Counted from the first letter of the stretch, positions 34,078 through 43,848 are shown. The stretch is DNA of 64,000 bases from Hyphomicrobium sulfonivorans (GCF_013306565.1 NZ_PZPO01000006.1:186001-250000); one strand, 5' to 3'. Translations and numbers: made by a program. The notes: generated from the letters alone by a model not told the origin.

Positions 34078-34518
34078 ATGATGAACCTGACTGCGGGGCG
34101 GGGTCGCTCTGCCGGCTCGCTGCTCATTCAGCGGGCTGTGACCATCATCGGGTCGCTGACGCTCGATGGCCAGATCACAATCGAAGGCACTGTCGACGGC
34201 GAAGTGCGCTGCCGGGAACTCATCATCATCGAGCGTGGCGATGTCGGCGGCATTGTCGTGGCCGATCGCGTTGTTGTGCGCGGCGAATGCTCGGGCACCA
34301 TCTACACTAACGAACTGGTGCTGTGCGCAGGCTGTCATGTCGAAGGGCACATCTATCACCGCAAGCTGGTGCTTGAGGAAGGGTGCTATTTCGAGGGCAA
34401 ATCGCGTCGCCATCCCGATCCGTTCTCGCTGGCGCCCGAGCCGCTGGAGATCGTTGAGGACGATCGCGCCTTTCTGACCGGCCCGCAGCCGCTTGCCCCG
34501 CGCGACGCGGTGGGATAA
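34078..34518 (+). CDS. Bactofilin (polymer-forming cytoskeletal protein)
   Basis: This 146-residue protein is a bactofilin (DUF583). Bactofilins self-assemble into filaments that place envelope-modifying enzymes. The core is a run of short beta-helix repeats: [59 protein letters not shown] and [20 protein letters not shown]. Flanking tails are short and disordered-looking, as in the family. Unusually, four cysteines lie in the core. The ATG at 34078 has a GGGG stretch upstream; the open frame extends further but without family similarity. Its end lies 25 bases before gatB, so it is probably co-transcribed with it. Confidence 0.88.
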   Translation: MMNLTAGRGRSAGSLLIQRAVTIIGSLTLDGQITIEGTVDGEVRCRELIIIERGDVGGIVVADRVVVRGECSGTIYTNELVLCAGCHVEGHIYHRKLVLEEGCYFEGKSRRHPDPFSLAPEPLEIVEDDRAFLTGPQPLAPRDAVG

Positions 34519-34543
34519 CGAGGGCGCTGGCAAGGAGTTACCC

Positions 34544-36022
34544 ATGCAGGAATCGGCTACCGCCAGCAATCCAAAGAATTTGATCGAGGGCGCCACGGGC
34601 AAGTGGGAGGTCGTTATCGGCCTCGAAGTGCATGCCCAGGTGGCGTCGAAATCGAAACTGTTCTCAGGTGCAGCAACCGCCTTCGGCGCCGAGCCCAACA
34701 GCCATGTGTCGCTGGTGGATGCGGCCATGCCGGGCATGCTGCCGGTGATCAATGCGGAGTGCATCGCACAGGCGGTGCGCACGGGGCTTGGTCTCAACGC
34801 GAAGATCAATCTGAAGAGCGTTTTTGACCGCAAGAACTATTTCTATCCGGATCTGCCGCAGGGCTATCAGATCAGCCAGTTCAAGCAGCCGATCGTCGGC
34901 GAGGGCGAGATCGAGATCGATGCTGACGGCGAGACGCTGACAATCGGCATCGAGCGCCTGCACCTTGAGCAGGACGCCGGCAAGTCCGTGCACGATCAGC
35001 ACCCGGATTATTCCTACGTCGATCTCAACCGTTCCGGCGTTGCGCTGATGGAGATCGTGTCGAAGCCCGAGATGCGCTCGTCCAGGCAGGCGCAGGCTTA
35101 CGTCACCAAGCTGCGCACCATCCTGCGTTACCTCGGCACCTCCGACGGCGACATGGAGAAGGGCAATCTGCGCGCGGACGTGAACGTGTCGGTGCGCAAG
35201 CCCGGCGATCAGCTCGGCACCCGCTGCGAGATCAAGAACGTCAACTCGATCCGCTTCATCGGTCAGGCGATTGAAACGGAAGCGCGGCGCCAGATCGATA
35301 TTCTGGAAGCAGGCGGCAAGATCGATCAGGAAACGCGCCTGTTCGATCCGGGCAAGGGCGAGACGCGTTCGATGCGCTCCAAGGAAGAAGCGCACGACTA
35401 TCGTTACTTCCCCGATCCCGATCTGCTGCCGCTTGAGCTGACGATGGATTTCGTCGGCGAGCTTGAGGCGTCGCTGCCGGAACTGCCGGACGCAAAGAAA
35501 GAGCGCTTCACGCAGGAGTTCGGCCTCAGCGACTACGACGCCACCGTTCTGGTCGCCGAGCGCGCTTCGGCTGACTACTTCGAAGCCGTTGCCTCGGGTC
35601 GCGATGGCAAGGTTGCTGCGAACTGGGTCATCAACGAGTTGTTCGGCCGCCTGAATAAGGAAGGCAAGGACATCGCCGACTCGCCGGTTTCCGCTTCCCA
35701 GCTCGGCGCGATCGTCGATCTCATTTCGTCCAACACCATCTCGGGCAAGATCGCCAAGGATCTGTTCGAGATCGTGTGGTCAGAGGGCGGTGATCCGGCC
35801 GAGATCGTCGAAGCGCGCGGCATGAAGCAGGTGACGGACACCGGCGCGATCGAGAAGGCTGTCGATGAAATCATCGCGGCCAACCCCGACAAGGTGGAGC
35901 AAGCCAAGGCCAAGCCGACGATGATCGGCTGGTTTGTTGGGCAGGTGATGAAGGTCTCCGGCGGCAAGGCCAATCCGCAGGCCGTCAACGAGATCCTGAA
36001 GCAGAAGCTCGGTATTGAATAA
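34544..36022 (+). CDS. gatB: Asp-tRNA(Asn)/Glu-tRNA(Gln) amidotransferase subunit B
   Basis: This 492-residue protein is the GatB subunit, which binds the misacylated tRNA and activates its carboxyl group with ATP. The ATG at 34544 has a perfect AAGGAG seven bases upstream. Motifs are [71 protein letters not shown] and [20 protein letters not shown]. The C-terminal GatB/YqeY domain ends in [23 protein letters not shown]. Length fits the family. It is separated from gatA by three genes, all on one strand, and is followed by a strong inverted repeat. Confidence 0.97.
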   Translation: MQESATASNPKNLIEGATGKWEVVIGLEVHAQVASKSKLFSGAATAFGAEPNSHVSLVDAAMPGMLPVINAECIAQAVRTGLGLNAKINLKSVFDRKNYFYPDLPQGYQISQFKQPIVGEGEIEIDADGETLTIGIERLHLEQDAGKSVHDQHPDYSYVDLNRSGVALMEIVSKPEMRSSRQAQAYVTKLRTILRYLGTSDGDMEKGNLRADVNVSVRKPGDQLGTRCEIKNVNSIRFIGQAIETEARRQIDILEAGGKIDQETRLFDPGKGETRSMRSKEEAHDYRYFPDPDLLPLELTMDFVGELEASLPELPDAKKERFTQEFGLSDYDATVLVAERASADYFEAVASGRDGKVAANWVINELFGRLNKEGKDIADSPVSASQLGAIVDLISSNTISGKIAKDLFEIVWSEGGDPAEIVEARGMKQVTDTGAIEKAVDEIIAANPDKVEQAKAKPTMIGWFVGQVMKVSGGKANPQAVNEILKQKLGIE

Positions 36023-36051
36023 ATCTCACCCCTGAAGGGTTGAGGCTGATT

Positions 36052-36090
36052 AGCGATGGCAAGGCTTATACGCCGATGCCATCGCTTCTT
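36052..36090 (+). terminator. Inverted repeat after gatB
   Basis: A perfect 10-bp stem, AGCGATGGCA (36052-36061) with TGCCATCGCT (36077-36086), has a 15-base loop and is followed by TCTT. It begins 30 bases after the gatB stop. Probably a terminator of the gat transcript, though the T-run is short. Confidence 0.5.
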
Positions 36091-36222
36091 CCTGCTGCAT
36101 AGAAGGTTTTGTTACGTCTCGCCGCCGTAGCGTTTTGCTAGCGCGCGCCGCTTGATGGGCATCCCGATCAACTGGATCAGCATCGGTGTGTTCGCGCGTG
36201 CCATTCACGCGAGCGAGGCGCC

Positions 36223-37560
36223 ATGCAGCACAGCACCGTAAAGTCCGTCGCATCCGGTTCATCGTCCGGTACACGCTCAGGCACCGGACAGATCGGCATG
36301 GCCGCCGCTGTTTCGATCGGCATCGGCGGCATGGTCGGTGCCGGCATATTTTCCATTCTCGGCGTGGTTGCGGAAGCCGCTGGCAACGCGATGTGGGCGG
36401 CGTTCGCAATCGGCGGCGTCGTGGCGCTGCTCTCCACTTACTCTTACGCCAAGCTCGGCACGCGTTATCCGTCAGCCGGCGGCGCAGTCAGTTTTCTGGT
36501 TGTCGGATATGGCGACGGCGTGTTCGTCGGCGGCCTCAACATGTTCATGTGGGCCGGATACATTATCTCGTTGGCGCTCTATGCGATGGCGTTCGGCAAT
36601 TACGCCGCCACTTTCATCTCAACAACGCCCGATCCCGTACTGATCAAAGGTCTCGCGATCGCTTCGGTGTTGCTGGTGACGCTGCTCAATGCGTTCGGTG
36701 CCAAGGTGATGGGGCGGGGCGAGACCATCATCGTCGGCATCAAGCTGGCGATCCTCATTCTGTTCTCCGTCATCGGGCTTTACTTCGTAAAGGGCGAGAA
36801 CCTTTCGCCGTCGCAATGGCCGGGGCCGGAATCGGTGCTGTTCGGCGCGGGGCTGCTGTTCATCGGCTATGAGGGCTTCGGCCTCATCACCAACACGGCG
36901 GCCGATATGCGCGACCCCAAGAAGATGCTGCCGCGCGCGCTCTACACCGCTGTGATCCTCGTCATCATTCTGTATCTGGCGGTGTCGCTCACCGTTTCAG
37001 GCAATCTCACCAACGCGGAGATTGAACGCACGCGCGACTATGCGCTGGCCGAAGCCGCCAAGCCGTTTCTGGGTGAAACCGGCTTCCGGTTGATTGCCAT
37101 CGCGGCGCTGCTGTCGACCGCATCGGCCATCAACGCCACGCTCTTCGGCTCGGCCAACATCTGCTACATGATCGCACGCGATGGCGAACTGCCGAAGCGG
37201 CTGTCGCAAATCGAATGGCGGCAGGCGACTGGCGGACTTCTGCTGACGGCGGCTCTGGTGATCGTGGTGATGCTGATGTTCGATCTCGCCGGCATCGCGA
37301 TGATGGGCAGCGCCGCGTTCCTGCTGCTCTATGCGGCGGTCAATGGCGGCCATCTGCGGATACTGAAGCAGACCGGTGCCAATCCCTTCTTCGTCTGGCT
37401 GGCGATGCTCACCTGTCTGGCGATGTTCTGCATCCTTGCGGTCTACACCTATCAGAAGGAGCCGGCCGCCATCATCGCTCTGGTGGGCATCGCGCTGGCA
37501 GCCTTTGCCTTCGAAGCGATCTACCGCCACTTCACCGGCCGCCGCATCAATCTGCCCTGA
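36223..37560 (+). CDS. APC-family amino acid permease
   Basis: This 445-residue protein has about 12 hydrophobic segments and the amino acid-polyamine-organocation (APC) fold. The first helix region reads AAVSIGIGGMVGAGIFSILG, the typical GAGIF substrate-backbone site of APC transporters. LLFIGYEGFGLITNTAADMR corresponds to the second broken helix. The start ATG follows GAGG closely. No periplasmic binding or regulatory domain is attached, unlike some APC proteins with C-terminal universal-stress domains. It is flanked by gatB and a hydrolase, with no biosynthetic partner, so the substrate cannot be assigned. Likely an inner-membrane amino acid or amine transporter. Confidence 0.88.
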   Translation: MQHSTVKSVASGSSSGTRSGTGQIGMAAAVSIGIGGMVGAGIFSILGVVAEAAGNAMWAAFAIGGVVALLSTYSYAKLGTRYPSAGGAVSFLVVGYGDGVFVGGLNMFMWAGYIISLALYAMAFGNYAATFISTTPDPVLIKGLAIASVLLVTLLNAFGAKVMGRGETIIVGIKLAILILFSVIGLYFVKGENLSPSQWPGPESVLFGAGLLFIGYEGFGLITNTAADMRDPKKMLPRALYTAVILVIILYLAVSLTVSGNLTNAEIERTRDYALAEAAKPFLGETGFRLIAIAALLSTASAINATLFGSANICYMIARDGELPKRLSQIEWRQATGGLLLTAALVIVVMLMFDLAGIAMMGSAAFLLLYAAVNGGHLRILKQTGANPFFVWLAMLTCLAMFCILAVYTYQKEPAAIIALVGIALAAFAFEAIYRHFTGRRINLP

Positions 37561-37645
37561 TTGCTTCTTTCGACGGTGTGGAGGCGCGCGCAAAAAATGG
37601 TAACCCTCTGTTGGCATGCTGCTCCGGTCACAGGGGGAACTGGGT

Positions 37646-38413
37646 ATGACCAACACGGCAGTGCTTATTCACGGCGCTTTTTGCGGCGGCTGGTGCTTCG
37701 CGGACATGATGCCGGTGCTGCAGCAGCACGGTTGGGAATGCCACGCGCCTGATCTGCCGTATCATGTGCCGGGTCCCGCTCAGCCAGCCGATCCCAGACT
37801 CGCCGAGCAGAGTGTCGCTGACTACACGCGCGACATGGCTGCCTTCGTGAAGCAGTTCTCGGAACCGCCGGTGATCTTCGGTCATTCGATGGGCGGACTG
37901 ATCGCCCAGCAGCTTGCAGCGCAGGGGCTGGCCAAAGCCATCGTGCTGCTGACGCCCGCAGCGCCATGGGGCGTTCTGCCATCTACAACGCGAGAGATGG
38001 CGCTGGCCAAGGGGCTGATGCAGGCGTCGCCGTTCTGGAACAAGGCGCTCAATCCTTCATTTGAGGTTGCGAAGGGCGACTCGCTTGCCAGCCTGCCGCC
38101 GGAAGCGCAGCGCCGCGTGTTCGACATGTTCAGCCCGGAGTCCGGCAAAGCGCTGTTCGAACTGTTCTTCTGGATGTTCGATGCCGCGCGGGCAACGACG
38201 GTTGAAACGCACAAGGTGCAGTGCCCGGTGCTGGTGGTCGCGGGTGCCGACGATCTGGTCATATCGCCGGAAACATGCCGCGCGGTTTCAGGTCTTTATG
38301 CCAATTCCACATTCCGCGAGGAGCAGGGCCGGGGACACTTCCTGGTGATGGAGGATGGCGCTGCTGAGCTGGCAGGCCGCTGCGCCGACTGGATTGATGC
38401 CGCCGTCAAGTGA
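37646..38413 (+). CDS. Alpha/beta-fold hydrolase
   Basis: This 255-residue protein has an alpha/beta hydrolase fold. The oxyanion segment is VLIHGAFCGGWCFADMMPVL, the nucleophile elbow is IFGHSMGGLIAQQLAAQG (Ser in GHSMGG), the acid is in VVAGADDLVISPET, and the His in QGRGHFLVMEDG. No signal peptide is seen. The ATG at 37646 follows GGGGGAA. It could be an esterase, lipase, haloalkane-type or C-C hydrolase; sequence alone does not decide. It lies between the APC permease and cytochrome b561 genes on the same strand, with about 85 bases after the permease. Confidence 0.85.
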   Translation: MTNTAVLIHGAFCGGWCFADMMPVLQQHGWECHAPDLPYHVPGPAQPADPRLAEQSVADYTRDMAAFVKQFSEPPVIFGHSMGGLIAQQLAAQGLAKAIVLLTPAAPWGVLPSTTREMALAKGLMQASPFWNKALNPSFEVAKGDSLASLPPEAQRRVFDMFSPESGKALFELFFWMFDAARATTVETHKVQCPVLVVAGADDLVISPETCRAVSGLYANSTFREEQGRGHFLVMEDGAAELAGRCADWIDAAVK

Positions 38414-38765
38414 TGGCGTTGGCCTAGAGCCTTTCAGCGTTTCGTTGAATCGCGGGCGGTGCGCGCGTGCAGGGCAGTCATGCATGTTGTGCAAGCGCTG
38501 CGGCCGCATGAAGCATGTCAGTTGATGCGGGTGGAGATCGGTATTGATCAGCGTCAGGACAAGCCCGATTTCAGGCCCACAGGCAAACTCAACCTTGGCA
38601 CTAAACGTAACGCGCGGACTGTTTCCGTCGTTTTGCCAACTCGTTCTATCGTATGATCTTTTTCGCCTTTTGAAACGCCATCACCGTGAGCTGATCCGGC
38701 TTGATCTTCACGCCAGGATGCCTACATCACCCGTGCTGATGACCGCAGGGGGCGAGGCGAACGGC
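38414..38765. other. Gap between hydrolase and cytochrome b561
   Basis: About 350 bases with no supported gene. The open frame that runs from 38544 into cytochrome b561 has no family similarity or ribosome-binding site at its upstream starts. The region is more A/T-rich after 38590 and likely holds the b561-YceI promoter. I see no strong hexamers or repeats. Confidence 0.4.
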
Positions 38766-39320
38766 ATGATGATCCGCGATACGAGCGCAGGCTACGGCGT
38801 GCCTACACGGGTGCTCCACTGGGGCATGGCGGTTGCCATCCTGGGAATGTACTGGCTCGGCCTGTGGATGGTCGATCTCACCTACTACAGCCCCTACTAC
38901 CAGCTCGCTCCGGACATCCACCGCAGCATCGGCATAATTCTGCTGACACTGCTGCTCGGACGTTTCCTGTGGCGGATCGTCAACGACAAGCCCGACGACA
39001 GTGACCTGTCGAAGATGGAGCGCACCGCCGCCCGCGTCGTGCACTGGGGCTTTTATCCGTTGCTGCTGGCGCTGATGATCAGCGGCTACCTGATGTCGAC
39101 TGCCGATGGCCGCGCGATCGAGGTGTTCGACTGGTTCAGCGTTCCGGCCATCATTGAGAACAAGGGTATGGAGAAGCCGGCCGGCGCCGCGCACGCGCTG
39201 CTGGCGCACCTCACCATCCTGCTCGTTATCGTTCACGCCCTGGCGGCGTTGAAACACCAGTTCTACGACCGCAGCGGCGTTCTCGGCCGCATGTGGTCTG
39301 GTTCATCCAGCAATCGCTGA
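38766..39320 (+). CDS. Cytochrome b561 family protein
   Basis: This protein of about 184 residues is a four-helix di-heme b-type cytochrome of the inner membrane. Candidate heme-ligating histidines lie in VPTRVLHWGMAVAILG, APDIHRSIGIILL, ARVVHWGFYPLLLALMI and AHLTILLVIVHALAALKHQF. The ATG at 38766 is chosen because GGGGGCGAGG lies about 8-10 bases upstream and the conserved sequence begins immediately after. The gene is 39 bases upstream of a YceI gene; this b561-YceI pair is common in proteobacteria and is thought to act in quinol- or isoprenoid-related redox chemistry. The exact electron partner is unknown. Confidence 0.87.
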   Translation: MMIRDTSAGYGVPTRVLHWGMAVAILGMYWLGLWMVDLTYYSPYYQLAPDIHRSIGIILLTLLLGRFLWRIVNDKPDDSDLSKMERTAARVVHWGFYPLLLALMISGYLMSTADGRAIEVFDWFSVPAIIENKGMEKPAGAAHALLAHLTILLVIVHALAALKHQFYDRSGVLGRMWSGSSSNR

Positions 39321-39359
39321 TCCCCACCCATTATTCATCCAAATCCTGAGGAGCTTAGT

Positions 39360-39932
39360 ATGAGACTGACGACCGCCACCCTGGCGCTGGTAGCCGCTGT
39401 GCTTGCAGCCCCGGCCGTGCAGGCCGCCGACTACGTGATCGACACCGCCCGCGCTCACGCCTCGATCAACTTCCGCATCAAGCATCTCGGCTTCAGCTGG
39501 CTGACCGGCCGCTTCGACAAGTTTAACGGCACGTTCACTTTTGATGAAGCCAAGCCGGAGGCTTCGAGCGTGAAGGTCGAGATCGACCCGAGCAGCATCA
39601 ACACCAACCACGCCGAGCGCGACAATCATCTGCGCGGCAAGGACTTCCTCGATACATCCGCATTCCCGAAAGCGTCGTTCGAGAGCACCTCGGTGAAGCT
39701 GGATGGCGACAAGGCGAAAATTACCGGCAACCTGACGCTGCATGGCGTTACCAAGGAAGTAACGATTGACGCCACGCGTATCGCCGGCGGCCCGGATCCG
39801 TGGGGCAATCACCGCGAGGGCTTCACCGGCACCACCACCCTGCGCCTGAAGGACTTCGGCATCAACTTCGACCTTGGGCCGGCATCGGAAGTGGTCGAGC
39901 TGGGTCTTGAGGTCGAAGGTGTCCGCCAATAG
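39360..39932 (+). CDS. YceI family periplasmic protein
   Basis: This 190-residue secreted protein has a signal peptide, LTTATLALVAAVLAAPAVQA, with cleavage after the AQA-type site. The mature protein has the YceI lipocalin-like beta-barrel sequence: YVIDTARAHASINFRIKHLG, FNGTFTFDEAKPEASSVKVE, NHLRGKDFLDTSAFPKASFE and GNLTLHGVTKEVTIDA. Family members bind long isoprenoid-type lipids. GAGGAG precedes the ATG at a good distance. It follows cytochrome b561 by 39 bases, so the two are likely one operon. Confidence 0.93.
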   Translation: MRLTTATLALVAAVLAAPAVQAADYVIDTARAHASINFRIKHLGFSWLTGRFDKFNGTFTFDEAKPEASSVKVEIDPSSINTNHAERDNHLRGKDFLDTSAFPKASFESTSVKLDGDKAKITGNLTLHGVTKEVTIDATRIAGGPDPWGNHREGFTGTTTLRLKDFGINFDLGPASEVVELGLEVEGVRQ

Positions 39933-40139
39933 GACACAACGGGCAGTGATGTCATAGGTCGTTAACTGCGCTTGCATTCATTGATGCAAATGCGTGCATC
40001 AACTGCCCAACGAACAAACGGATGGTAACCCGCCCTCTGGCAGCGTGCACCTCCGAACGCGTGATGTCTGCCCCGCTTGCCTCTGAGGAGGGCGGGACAG
40101 GCGTCGTCGCGCGGAGGTGTACTGCTGTGGGAGGGTACG

Positions 40140-42626
40140 TTGGTAGGTGCGCCGACGTCCAAATCAGACGGGTGGGGGGACGGTGTTGGTATAGCCAACG
40201 GCGTCAACGGTAGCTCGCGCCGTCTGACACAGAGTTTGCTTGAGCAGGACGTGCGCAGCGAGAAGGCAATTGCCTGTGCGCAGGGTGGCCTAGCTGTCTT
40301 CATCCTTCTGCTGAATACATTTGGCCTGCGTAACGGTCTGCCGGATCTCAACGGATGGCTTGCGCTGGCGTTGGGTGCGCTAGTCGCCACATCCGCGGCG
40401 CGCTGGTACCTGGTTCGCTCCGGACGCCTGCCCGAACGCCGTCTCGATATTCTCACCATGATCGACGTCGTTATCGTGCTGGCGGCGATCTGGAGCTATC
40501 AGTTTGTATTTGATCACCCGGCCAGCGGAATCTTGAAGGCGCCGACCTTCGTGATGCTGCTGGTTCTCATCGGTGTGCGCGCGCTGCGGTTCCATCCGCG
40601 CCCGATTGCTGTCGCAGGCGCGTCGGCGGTCGTTGGCTGGAGCGCGCTTGTGCTTGGCGTGGTGATGGCCGACGGATTGCCGTCCGTCACCGGCGATTAC
40701 CGTTATCATCTGACATCGTTCGAAGTGCTTCCGGCAGCGGAAGTCGAGCGTATCGTAGCGCTGGCCGCACTGACGTTCGTGCTGGCGCTTGGCGCCTGTG
40801 CAGCACGCGGATTGTTGGGCCGTTCAGCGCATATGACCGACTATGGCGAAGCGCTGGAATCTGCGCGCCATCATTTGCGTGAATCCGTGCAGGCCCGCGA
40901 GGAAGCAGAGGCAGCGTTCGACGCGCTGGCGACGCGGGATGTCGAGATCAGCGAACAGAACCGGATGTTCACGACGGCCTTGGACAACATGTCCCAGGGC
41001 CTTTGCATGTTTGATAGCGAGCAGAAGCTGCTCGTCTGCAATCATCGCTATCTTGAGATTTATGATCTGCCGAAACGACTGGCGCGTCGCGGCACCAGTT
41101 TCCGTGACATCATCGAAAGCCGCATAAAAGCCGGCAATTTCCCGGGCGGAAATGCTGACGCGTATCTCGTCGAGCGGCTGTCGTCGGTACGCGAGCCGGT
41201 GCGCAACACGCAGCTGCACGAGTTGCAGGATGGGCGGATCATCGCCATCACGCACCAGCCCATGGAAGGCGGCGGCTGGCTTGCAACGCACGATGACGTT
41301 ACGCAGCTGCGGCGCATCGAGGCCAAGCTTTCGTATATGGCGCGTCACGATGCGCTGACGGATCTTCCCAACCGTACACAGCTGAAGGAACGTCTGGAGC
41401 AGCTTCTGCCTGTTGTCGACGGACGCAATCTCGTTGTGGCTGTCGTCGAAGTCGACCGCTTCAAGGAGATCAACGAAACGCTCGGCCCATCGGTCGGCGA
41501 TGTGCTGCTGCAGAGTGTAGCGCAACGACTGCTTCGCCGCATGGAAGCGTCAGAGATCGTCGCGCGTATCGGCGCGGATGAGTTTGTCATCCTGCAGTGC
41601 GTTGACGATCCGAATGAAGTCGACAACATCGCCACGCAGGCGCAGTCAGTGCTCGGCACTTCGTTCGACATCGAAGGGCATTCGCTGACGATCACTGTGA
41701 GCGCCGGTGTTGCCGTGGCGCCGTCTGATGGCGAGACTGCCGATGATCTGCTGAAGCGTGCTGAACTGGCGCTGGGGCGCGCGAAGGAAGACGGGCTCGG
41801 CAACATCCGCTTCTTCGAGCACGAGCTGGATGGGCGCATGCGCGCGCGCCATAAGCTTGAGCAGGATATGCGCATTGCCCTGCGTGAAGGCCAGTTCGAG
41901 CTCTATTATCAGCCGCAGATAAATCTGGCCGATGGCAGCATCGCAGGCTTTGAAGCGTTGCTGCGCTGGCAGCATCCCGAGCGCGGGTTCATCTCGCCAT
42001 CGGAGTTTATTGCCGTGGCCGAAGATTGCGGCCTGATTGTACAACTTGGTGATTGGGCGTTGCGGCGCGCGTGTGAAGAGGCCGCAAGCTGGGCGCAGCC
42101 CAAACGCGTTGCCGTGAACCTGTCCGTGGCACAGTTCCGTTCGGGCTGTGTGCGCCAGTCGGTTATTTCCGCGCTCGGTGCATCGGGCCTGTCGCCGAAC
42201 CGGCTGGAACTGGAAATCACTGAATCAGTGTTGATGCAGGAAGGCACCGAGGTGCCGGCTGTGCTGGGCAAGCTGCAGGATATCGGCATCGACATCGCGC
42301 TGGATGACTTTGGCACCGGCTATTCGTCGCTCAGCTATTTGACGCGTATGCGCTTCGACAAAATCAAGATCGACAAGCACTTCATAAGCGGCGCCGGGCA
42401 GGAGCTCGACAGCGCACTGGCCATCCTGCGCTCGGTCGTGGCGCTCTCTCAAAGTCTGCAGATCAAGACTGTGGTCGAGGGTGTGGAGACCGCTGAGCAG
42501 CTTGCCATGGTGAAGAGCGAAGGCTGCACAGAGGCGCAGGGCTTCTATGTCGGCCGCCCGATGCCGGCGCAGCAGGTTGCAGCCTTGCTGGCAAAGGAGC
42601 GACCGGGCCGCAAGATGGTTTCATAA
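40140..42626 (+). CDS. Membrane PAS-GGDEF-EAL protein, probable c-di-GMP phosphodiesterase
   Basis: This protein of about 828 residues starts with an N-terminal membrane region of several helices (GLAVFILLLNTFGL, MIDVVIVLAAIWSYQFVF, ALTFVLALGACAA). Next come a coiled coil (about 255-285), a PAS-like domain (TALDNMSQGLCMFDSEQKLL), a GGDEF domain and an EAL domain. The cyclase site reads RIGADEF (478-482 in place of GGDEF), and its first metal site reads VEVDRFK rather than DLDRFK, so cyclase activity is probably lost. The EAL domain keeps EALLRW (Glu605), VAVNLSVAQF, LEITESVL, ALDDFGTGYSSLSYL and VVEGVETAEQ, so it should hydrolyse c-di-GMP. The start is uncertain; TTG at 40140 has GGGAGGG six bases upstream. 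Confidence 0.88.
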   Translation: MVGAPTSKSDGWGDGVGIANGVNGSSRRLTQSLLEQDVRSEKAIACAQGGLAVFILLLNTFGLRNGLPDLNGWLALALGALVATSAARWYLVRSGRLPERRLDILTMIDVVIVLAAIWSYQFVFDHPASGILKAPTFVMLLVLIGVRALRFHPRPIAVAGASAVVGWSALVLGVVMADGLPSVTGDYRYHLTSFEVLPAAEVERIVALAALTFVLALGACAARGLLGRSAHMTDYGEALESARHHLRESVQAREEAEAAFDALATRDVEISEQNRMFTTALDNMSQGLCMFDSEQKLLVCNHRYLEIYDLPKRLARRGTSFRDIIESRIKAGNFPGGNADAYLVERLSSVREPVRNTQLHELQDGRIIAITHQPMEGGGWLATHDDVTQLRRIEAKLSYMARHDALTDLPNRTQLKERLEQLLPVVDGRNLVVAVVEVDRFKEINETLGPSVGDVLLQSVAQRLLRRMEASEIVARIGADEFVILQCVDDPNEVDNIATQAQSVLGTSFDIEGHSLTITVSAGVAVAPSDGETADDLLKRAELALGRAKEDGLGNIRFFEHELDGRMRARHKLEQDMRIALREGQFELYYQPQINLADGSIAGFEALLRWQHPERGFISPSEFIAVAEDCGLIVQLGDWALRRACEEAASWAQPKRVAVNLSVAQFRSGCVRQSVISALGASGLSPNRLELEITESVLMQEGTEVPAVLGKLQDIGIDIALDDFGTGYSSLSYLTRMRFDKIKIDKHFISGAGQELDSALAILRSVVALSQSLQIKTVVEGVETAEQLAMVKSEGCTEAQGFYVGRPMPAQQVAALLAKERPGRKMVS

Positions 42627-42659
42627 GGCTTGGCCTGATCTTCAGGCGGACGACCGAGG

Positions 42660-42887
42660 CTATTGATCGAGCGACGCCGGTGGCCAGGGCCACGCTTCTT
42701 CATAGCCGCCCTCAGGTTCCAGAAAGAAGAAGTCGATGCCGATCGGCAGCACTTCAGGATCGCCGACAGGGCGCACCGTCTGCTGCTCGCTGTTATCCGA
42801 TGGTGGTGATCGATAGAGGGTTTCGCCATGCGAGGTGGCGGCCAGAAGTGGGACAAAGATAAGCGCCAATACGCCGACGCGAGACAT
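42660..42887 (-). CDS. Small secreted protein of unknown function
   Basis: This 75-residue protein has a signal peptide (SRVGVLALIFVPLLAATSHG) and a short mature part of about 54 residues ending GYEEAWPWPPASLDQ, rich in Pro, Glu and aromatics. GGAG lies 7 bases before the ATG. It is on the opposite strand between the GGDEF/EAL gene and a methyltransferase. There are no cysteines, so it is not a lipoprotein. I do not recognise a family. Confidence 0.65.
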   Translation of the reverse strand: MSRVGVLALIFVPLLAATSHGETLYRSPPSDNSEQQTVRPVGDPEVLPIGIDFFFLEPEGGYEEAWPWPPASLDQ

Positions 42888-43092
42888 GGATCAGCTCCGG
42901 GGATCATCTCCAGGATGGACGAGATGCATAGTGTATGTCAGCGCTTAAGGAAGGCTCGGCGCCATATGTTCGAGTTGAAGCAAATAGCGAACAGTATCGT
43001 TCCGCTGGATCGCGAAGCGCTTTACAGTCGGTAACGGAATGCGCCGTGCGGCCGCGTCAGGCCGTGGCGAATGAATGATCGGTGAGGAGACG

Positions 43093-43824
43093 ATGGCGGA
43101 AGCGGCGCAACGGGGCACGGCTGTGCCGGACGAAGAAGCTCTGGTGATCTTTCAGAACCAGTGGGACGTTTATCGCAAGTTCCTGCAGCACGATTATCTG
43201 TCAAACGGCGTTGCATGCAGCGTGTTGCAACGCTTCCTTGCCGACGACATAGCGCGTCCGTTTCATTTCATCGATCTCGCCTGTGGTGACGCCAGCGGCA
43301 TTGCCAAAGTGATGCGCGATGCGCCGGTTGAGAGCTATCTCGGCGTTGATCTGTCTGCACCCGCGCTTGCTTTGGCTGCTGACAATCTTGCAGCGGTCAA
43401 TGCGCCGGTGACGCTGACGGAGGCGGACTTCTCAACGGTGCTGCAGGGTCTGGAGCAGCCGGCAGACATCGTCTGGATCAGTCTTTCGCTGCACCATCTG
43501 GAAACGGATGGAAAGCTTGAATTCATGCGCGGCGTAAAACGCGCGCTGGCGCCGCAGGGTGCGTTTCTGGCTTACGAGCCGACCTGCCGCGATGGCGAGA
43601 CGCGGCCCGCTTACCTTGAACGCTTCGACGAGATTTGCCGGCGGGAATGGACTGCTCTCACCGCGCATGAGTACGCCGAGGCGATACATCATGTGCGGAC
43701 CTGCGATCTGCAGGAGACGGCCACGCAATGGCTGGAGCTGGGACGGGAAGCGGGCTTTACATCGGCTGAGGAGCTTTATTGCTCGCCTGACGATCTGTTC
43801 CGGTTGTTCCTCTATCGACACTAG
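43093..43824 (+). CDS. Class I SAM-dependent methyltransferase
   Basis: This 243-residue protein has the Rossmann-like methyltransferase core: FHFIDLACGDASGIAKVM (SAM-binding glycine motif with an unusual ACGDAS), VESYLGVDLSAPALALAADN, DIVWISLSLHHLETDGKLEF (motif IV) and LAPQGAFLAYEPTCRDGE. The ATG at 43093 has GAGGAG six bases upstream; an in-frame ATG at 43075 lacks one. No membrane or targeting segments are present. It is convergent with another methyltransferase gene, 24 bases apart at their ends. The substrate is unknown; the acidic HHLET stretch resembles small-molecule methyltransferases. Confidence 0.85.
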   Translation: MAEAAQRGTAVPDEEALVIFQNQWDVYRKFLQHDYLSNGVACSVLQRFLADDIARPFHFIDLACGDASGIAKVMRDAPVESYLGVDLSAPALALAADNLAAVNAPVTLTEADFSTVLQGLEQPADIVWISLSLHHLETDGKLEFMRGVKRALAPQGAFLAYEPTCRDGETRPAYLERFDEICRREWTALTAHEYAEAIHHVRTCDLQETATQWLELGREAGFTSAEELYCSPDDLFRLFLYRH

Positions 43825-43848
43825 GCCGCCCCGACTTGTGATCGCCCT

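Noticed and set aside
39962-40459. 165-codon minus-strand open frame before the GGDEF/EAL gene
   Set aside because: Overlaps the N-terminal membrane region of the GGDEF/EAL protein and has shadow-type composition.
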